This document shows, one piece after another, positions 61,038-64,000 of a stretch of 64,000 bases of DNA; within the stretch, counting starts at the first letter, position 1, and the number at the start of each line of letters is the position of its first letter. A model generated the notes under the pieces. The model made no database searches, had not been told where the DNA came from, and saw only the letters and a list, made by a program, of their open reading frames with translations. Position numbers and translations under genes: made by a program. This DNA is from Corynebacterium urogenitale (GTDB lineage: Bacteria; Actinomycetota; Actinomycetes; Mycobacteriales; Mycobacteriaceae): assembly GCF_009026825.1 (NCBI RefSeq), contig NZ_CP045032.1, positions 806,001-870,000 on the forward strand, given 5' to 3'.

Positions 61038-62252
61038 ATGACAACTCCGCGCGTCCTCGTCGTCACGAATGACTTCCCACCGACTCTCGGTGGCATTCAA
61101 ACCTATGTGCGCGATTATCTCGCTGCTCTGTCGCCTCAGGACGCGCACGTAGTTGTCTTCGCTTCCACACAGGACGCTGAAGCCGCACGTCAGTACGACT
61201 CAACGCTGGAATACACAGTCGTTCGTTGGCCACGCTCCGTCATGCTGCCCACACCTGCCACCGCACGCAGGATGCAGGAATTGATTCGCGAACACCGTAT
61301 CGACACAGTGTGGTTTGGTGCAGCGGCCCCTCTGGCCTTGATGGCTGGGCGTGCGCGTGCCGCAGGTGCAACGCGTATTATTGCGTCCACTCATGGGCAT
61401 GAGGTCGGCTGGTCCATGTTCCCTGGTTCGCGCCAAGTGCTTGGCCGCATTGGTCGCCACGTACACTGCCTCACCTACGTATCGCACTACGCACGTAATC
61501 GGATGAGCGCTGCTTTCGGCTCTACGGTGGCATGGGAGCCGATGCCCGGTGGCGTCGATACCGAAACATTCCACCCTGATCCACAGATGCGGGACATCCT
61601 GCGCCGTCGCTATGACATCGAAAACAAGAAGGTCATTGTGGCGGTGTCACGGGTTGTGCCACGAAAGGGCCAAGACACCCTCGTTGAAGCTATGCCACAC
61701 ATCGTGCGCCACGAACCGAATGCCCACTTGTTGATCGTTGGGCCGGGGGAGTACGCCTCCACGCTGCGCCGCCGTGCGTCTTCGCTGGGCGTGGGTTCGA
61801 ACGTGACTGTGACCGGCGCGGTGGATTACGAGGAGTTGCCCGGCCATTACTGCGCTGGTGATGTCTTTGCCCTTCCCGTGCGTACCCAAGGTGGTGGGCT
61901 TAGCGTGGAAGGTTTGGGCATTGTCTTTCTCGAGGCCCAGGCATGCGGTGTTCCCACCGTCGCAGGTATGGGTGGAGGAGCACCGGAAACCGTAGTTGAT
62001 GGAGAGACGGGCCTCGTGGTGAACGGTCGTGATACTCATGCGGTGGCCGCCACCGTACTGTCCGTTCTGTCCGACGCCACGCTGGCGGCACGTCTCGCTG
62101 AGCGTGGAAGAGCGCGGGTGGAGGCTGCCTGGACGTGGCAGCGCCTGAGGAGTCAGCTCCTCGCAGTGCTGGCTGGTGATGGGCGGGTGCCACCCGAAGC
62201 CGCCTGGAGCGTCCCCATCAAACCCATCAATACGAAAGGCTCATCGAGCTGA
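61038..62252 (+). CDS. pimB: GT4 mannosyltransferase, probable PimB'
   Basis: A 404-residue GT-B glycosyltransferase of family GT4. The N-terminal acceptor domain begins VLVVTNDFPPTLGGIQTYVRDYL (glycine loop), followed by STHGHEVGW and MPGGVDTETF. The donor domain shows VAVSRVVPRKGQDTLVEAM, LLIVGPGE, and EGLGIVFLEAQACGVPTVAGMGGGAPETV with the EX7E motif. The orthologous gene in C. glutamicum (pimB', between the NlpC/P60 genes and glk) adds the second mannose to phosphatidylinositol mannoside; position and sequence both agree. The ATG at 61038 follows GGAGGTGAGC at 16 nt or less. Confidence 0.9.
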   Translation: MTTPRVLVVTNDFPPTLGGIQTYVRDYLAALSPQDAHVVVFASTQDAEAARQYDSTLEYTVVRWPRSVMLPTPATARRMQELIREHRIDTVWFGAAAPLALMAGRARAAGATRIIASTHGHEVGWSMFPGSRQVLGRIGRHVHCLTYVSHYARNRMSAAFGSTVAWEPMPGGVDTETFHPDPQMRDILRRRYDIENKKVIVAVSRVVPRKGQDTLVEAMPHIVRHEPNAHLLIVGPGEYASTLRRRASSLGVGSNVTVTGAVDYEELPGHYCAGDVFALPVRTQGGGLSVEGLGIVFLEAQACGVPTVAGMGGGAPETVVDGETGLVVNGRDTHAVAATVLSVLSDATLAARLAERGRARVEAAWTWQRLRSQLLAVLAGDGRVPPEAAWSVPIKPINTKGSSS

Positions 62253-62414
62253 TCGGGCTTCCCGGCGCCTGTCACTGTGCATGGTTGCCTAAGCCCTCGT
62301 GATGTACAGCGTGATTAGGGGACTAAACAGCAGTTTCGATACGCTGTTAAGGGTTTTCCCAGCGGCGGAATAGCCGACTATGACGGTTGAGAGAAGATAA
62401 GTCGAGGTGTACGC

Positions 62415-63386
62415 GTGCCGGAGCAATCATTGACCATCGGCGTGGACATCGGTGGCACCAACCTTCGTGCTGCGGTGGTCGACAGCACAGGCACTGTTCT
62501 CGACGTGGAACAGCTGCCCACTCCACCCTCCGTTGGTGCTCTGGAGCAGGCTCTTTCCAGCGTGGTGTCTTCGCTTCGGTTGAAGCATCCGGCCGTCGGT
62601 GCCATCGGATTGGCCATTGCAGGCTTCCTCACGGAGGATCAGACCACGGTGCGCTTCGCCCCACATCTGCCGTGGCGTAACAGCGAGATCAAACGCCGGT
62701 TGACGAAGCGACTGGAGCTACCCGTCGTGATTGAACACGATGCGAATTCTGCCGCGTGGGGCGAATACGTGCTGGGTGCGTCGCGAGGCAGCACTAATTC
62801 GGTGCTTTTTGCCCTTGGAACCGGCATCGGTGGAGCGGTGATTATTAATGGCCAGCTCTACCGTGGCTCTTTCGGAACCGCGCCAGAGTTCGGTCACCTT
62901 ACCGTCGTCCCACACGGTCGAAGTTGTCCGTGCGGCAAGCGCGGGTGCCTGGAGCGTTATTGCTCCGGCTCGGCGCTGCCGCTGACCGCACAAGATTTCA
63001 TCGCGTTAGGAACACACAGAGATTCCGCACTGTCCCAGGAATTCGGCTCCAGGCCGGAGGAGATTACCGGCCGCACCATCGTGCGAATGGCTAGGGAAGG
63101 AGATGCGCTGGCGTCGGCCATCATCAAGGAGATGGCCACGTGGCTGGGGCGCGGTCTCGCAATGGTCCAAGACATCTTCGACCCAGAGCTGATTGTCCTC
63201 GGCGGCGGGGTAGCTCAAGATGCTGAGCTCATGTTCGAACGCGCGGAGAAAGTGATGCACTCGTCGATCGTTGGCGCAGGACATCGCCCCGTCGCGCGTG
63301 TAGCAATCGCAGAATTGGGCAGTCAGGCCGGTATGATCGGCGTGGCAATGCTGGCGCGCCAGGCGCTAACTCGTGACGTGCAATAG
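62415..63386 (+). CDS. glk: ROK-family glucokinase
   Basis: The 323-residue sugar kinase begins with the phosphate-binding IGVDIGGTNLRAAVVD, has VVIEHDANSAAWGEY (catalytic aspartate), FALGTGIGGAVIING, PEFGHLTV and the zinc-binding CPCGKRGCLERYCSG typical of ROK proteins, then LIVLGGGV. In C. glutamicum the gene next to pimB' encodes the main ATP-dependent glucokinase. GTG at 62415 has GAGGTG 6 nt upstream. The acyltransferase gene follows after 24 bp. Confidence 0.92.
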   Translation: MPEQSLTIGVDIGGTNLRAAVVDSTGTVLDVEQLPTPPSVGALEQALSSVVSSLRLKHPAVGAIGLAIAGFLTEDQTTVRFAPHLPWRNSEIKRRLTKRLELPVVIEHDANSAAWGEYVLGASRGSTNSVLFALGTGIGGAVIINGQLYRGSFGTAPEFGHLTVVPHGRSCPCGKRGCLERYCSGSALPLTAQDFIALGTHRDSALSQEFGSRPEEITGRTIVRMAREGDALASAIIKEMATWLGRGLAMVQDIFDPELIVLGGGVAQDAELMFERAEKVMHSSIVGAGHRPVARVAIAELGSQAGMIGVAMLARQALTRDVQ

Positions 63387-63410
63387 AAACAAGAGGAGAG
63401 GGTTGCCACG

Positions 63411-64000
63411 TGAAGAACAAGACCTACTGGTGGCTAAAACATGTTTTCATTGGCCCTTGGCTCTGGGTTTATAACCGACCCTTCACACGTGGGCTCAAAA
63501 AAATTCCGGCGGAAGGCGCAGCCATCCTGGCCTCTAATCACTTAGCCGTGATGGACAGCTTTTATCTTCCTTTGGTGGCGAAGCGTCAGCTGACCTTCCT
63601 GGCGAAGAAGGAATACTTCACCACCCCGGGGTTCGTGGGTGGGGTGCAGAAGTGGTTTTTTACCTCTGTTGGCCAGGTGCCCATCGATCGAAAGGATAAG
63701 GATTCACAGGATGTGGCGATGGACACTGCCGTGAAGGTACTGGAGCGTGGTGATGTGTTGGGCATGTATCCCGAAGGCACCCGCAGTCCGGATGGACGTC
63801 TTTATCGCGGTAAGACCGGCCTTGCACGTATCGCCCTGAAAACCGGGGAGAAGGTGTACCCGGTGGCCATGATTAACACGAACAAGGTCAATCCCATCGG
63901 CAGCTGGATTCCACGTCCGTTTCGGTGCGGAGTGGTGGTAGGCGATCCACTCGATCCTGCCGACTACCGTGACGCAGGCGACGACTACGCGCAGGCCCGT
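63411..64000 (+). CDS. 1-acylglycerol-3-phosphate acyltransferase family protein (3' truncated by window edge)
   Basis: The frame opens at GTG 63411 (MKNKTYWWLKHVFIGPWLWVYN), with AGAGGAGAGG about 10 nt upstream, and stays open to the end of the window, so at least 196 codons are present. SNHLAVMDSFYLP is the catalytic HX4D box, FLAKKEYF and GQVPIDRKDKDSQD follow, and MYPEGTRSPDGRLYRGKTGLARIAL is the EGTR substrate-binding block of the PlsC family. The enzyme would acylate lysophosphatidic acid, or in related corynebacterial proteins PIM-type lipids; the pimB'-like gene nearby makes an envelope-lipid role plausible. The C terminus is missing. Confidence 0.88.

Overview
The window looks like a chromosomal segment of a Corynebacterium. 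It carries the actinobacterial respiratory supercomplex locus (ctaC-ctaF, ctaE-qcrC-qcrA-qcrB), ltsA, a pimB'-like mannosyltransferase, the glnA2-glnE pair and the glnA1/lipA/lipB/dlaT/pepA/ilvE block, in an order that resembles Mycobacterium tuberculosis Rv2228c to about Rv2190 and the C. glutamicum ltsA-to-glk region. Many genes begin with GTG, several look leaderless, and there is a DtxR-type iron box. The species cannot be fixed from sequence alone. Nothing here indicates a plasmid or an intact prophage.

Layout. 1-5.6 kb: end of an RNase H/phosphatase gene, the RNase P RNA gene, an RNB-family ribonuclease with a repetitive linker, a 58-residue acidic protein, panB, glnA2. 5.7-9.0 kb: glnE. 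9.0-12.8 kb: an iron-box-preceded heme-oxygenase-like gene, a sortase-like gene, a TauE/SafE permease, an MFS transporter. 12.9-22.1 kb: GT87 glycosyltransferase, DapC-like aminotransferase, fructosamine-kinase-like gene, a small secreted protein, thrC, a pyruvate-kinase-like gene, a ketopantoate-reductase-like gene, and two copies of an 87-bp hyphenated palindrome. 22.1-35.2 kb is the accessory part: an amidohydrolase, an SbnA-like PLP enzyme, a FAD/NAD(P) protein fused in frame to a Y4yA-like PLP decarboxylase-fold enzyme, an FGE-domain lipoprotein, a small islet with an orphan gene and a transposase remnant, and then a glutamine synthetase paralogue plus an SbnB-like dehydrogenase downstream of glnA1. 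35.6-47.7 kb: RDD protein, LysE exporter, DUF4191 protein, lipA, lipB, dlaT with three lipoyl domains, pepA, ilvE, cobT, DUF3043 protein, an A-type Fe-S carrier. 47.8-64 kb: ltsA, the cytochrome oxidase and bc1 genes with trpD between, a DEDDh exonuclease, two NlpC/P60 hydrolases, a pimB'-like gene, a ROK glucokinase and the start of an acyltransferase gene.

How the parts fit. Nitrogen assimilation is represented by three glutamine synthetase genes and the adenylyltransferase that controls them. lipA and lipB lie beside dlaT, which needs lipoate. The respiratory genes encode menaquinol oxidation through cytochrome c to oxygen. LtsA, the NlpC/P60 proteins, the PimB' homologue and the acyltransferase serve the cell envelope.

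The most interesting part is 22-35 kb. Homologues of both enzymes that make L-2,3-diaminopropionate in staphyloferrin B synthesis (SbnA and SbnB) lie about 6 kb apart. Each sits next to an enzyme that could modify or ligate such a product: the FAD/Y4yA-like fusion, and a glutamine synthetase paralogue with an altered glutamate-binding position. That pathway is a hypothesis. The gene identities rest on motifs and remembered family sequences, not on database searches.
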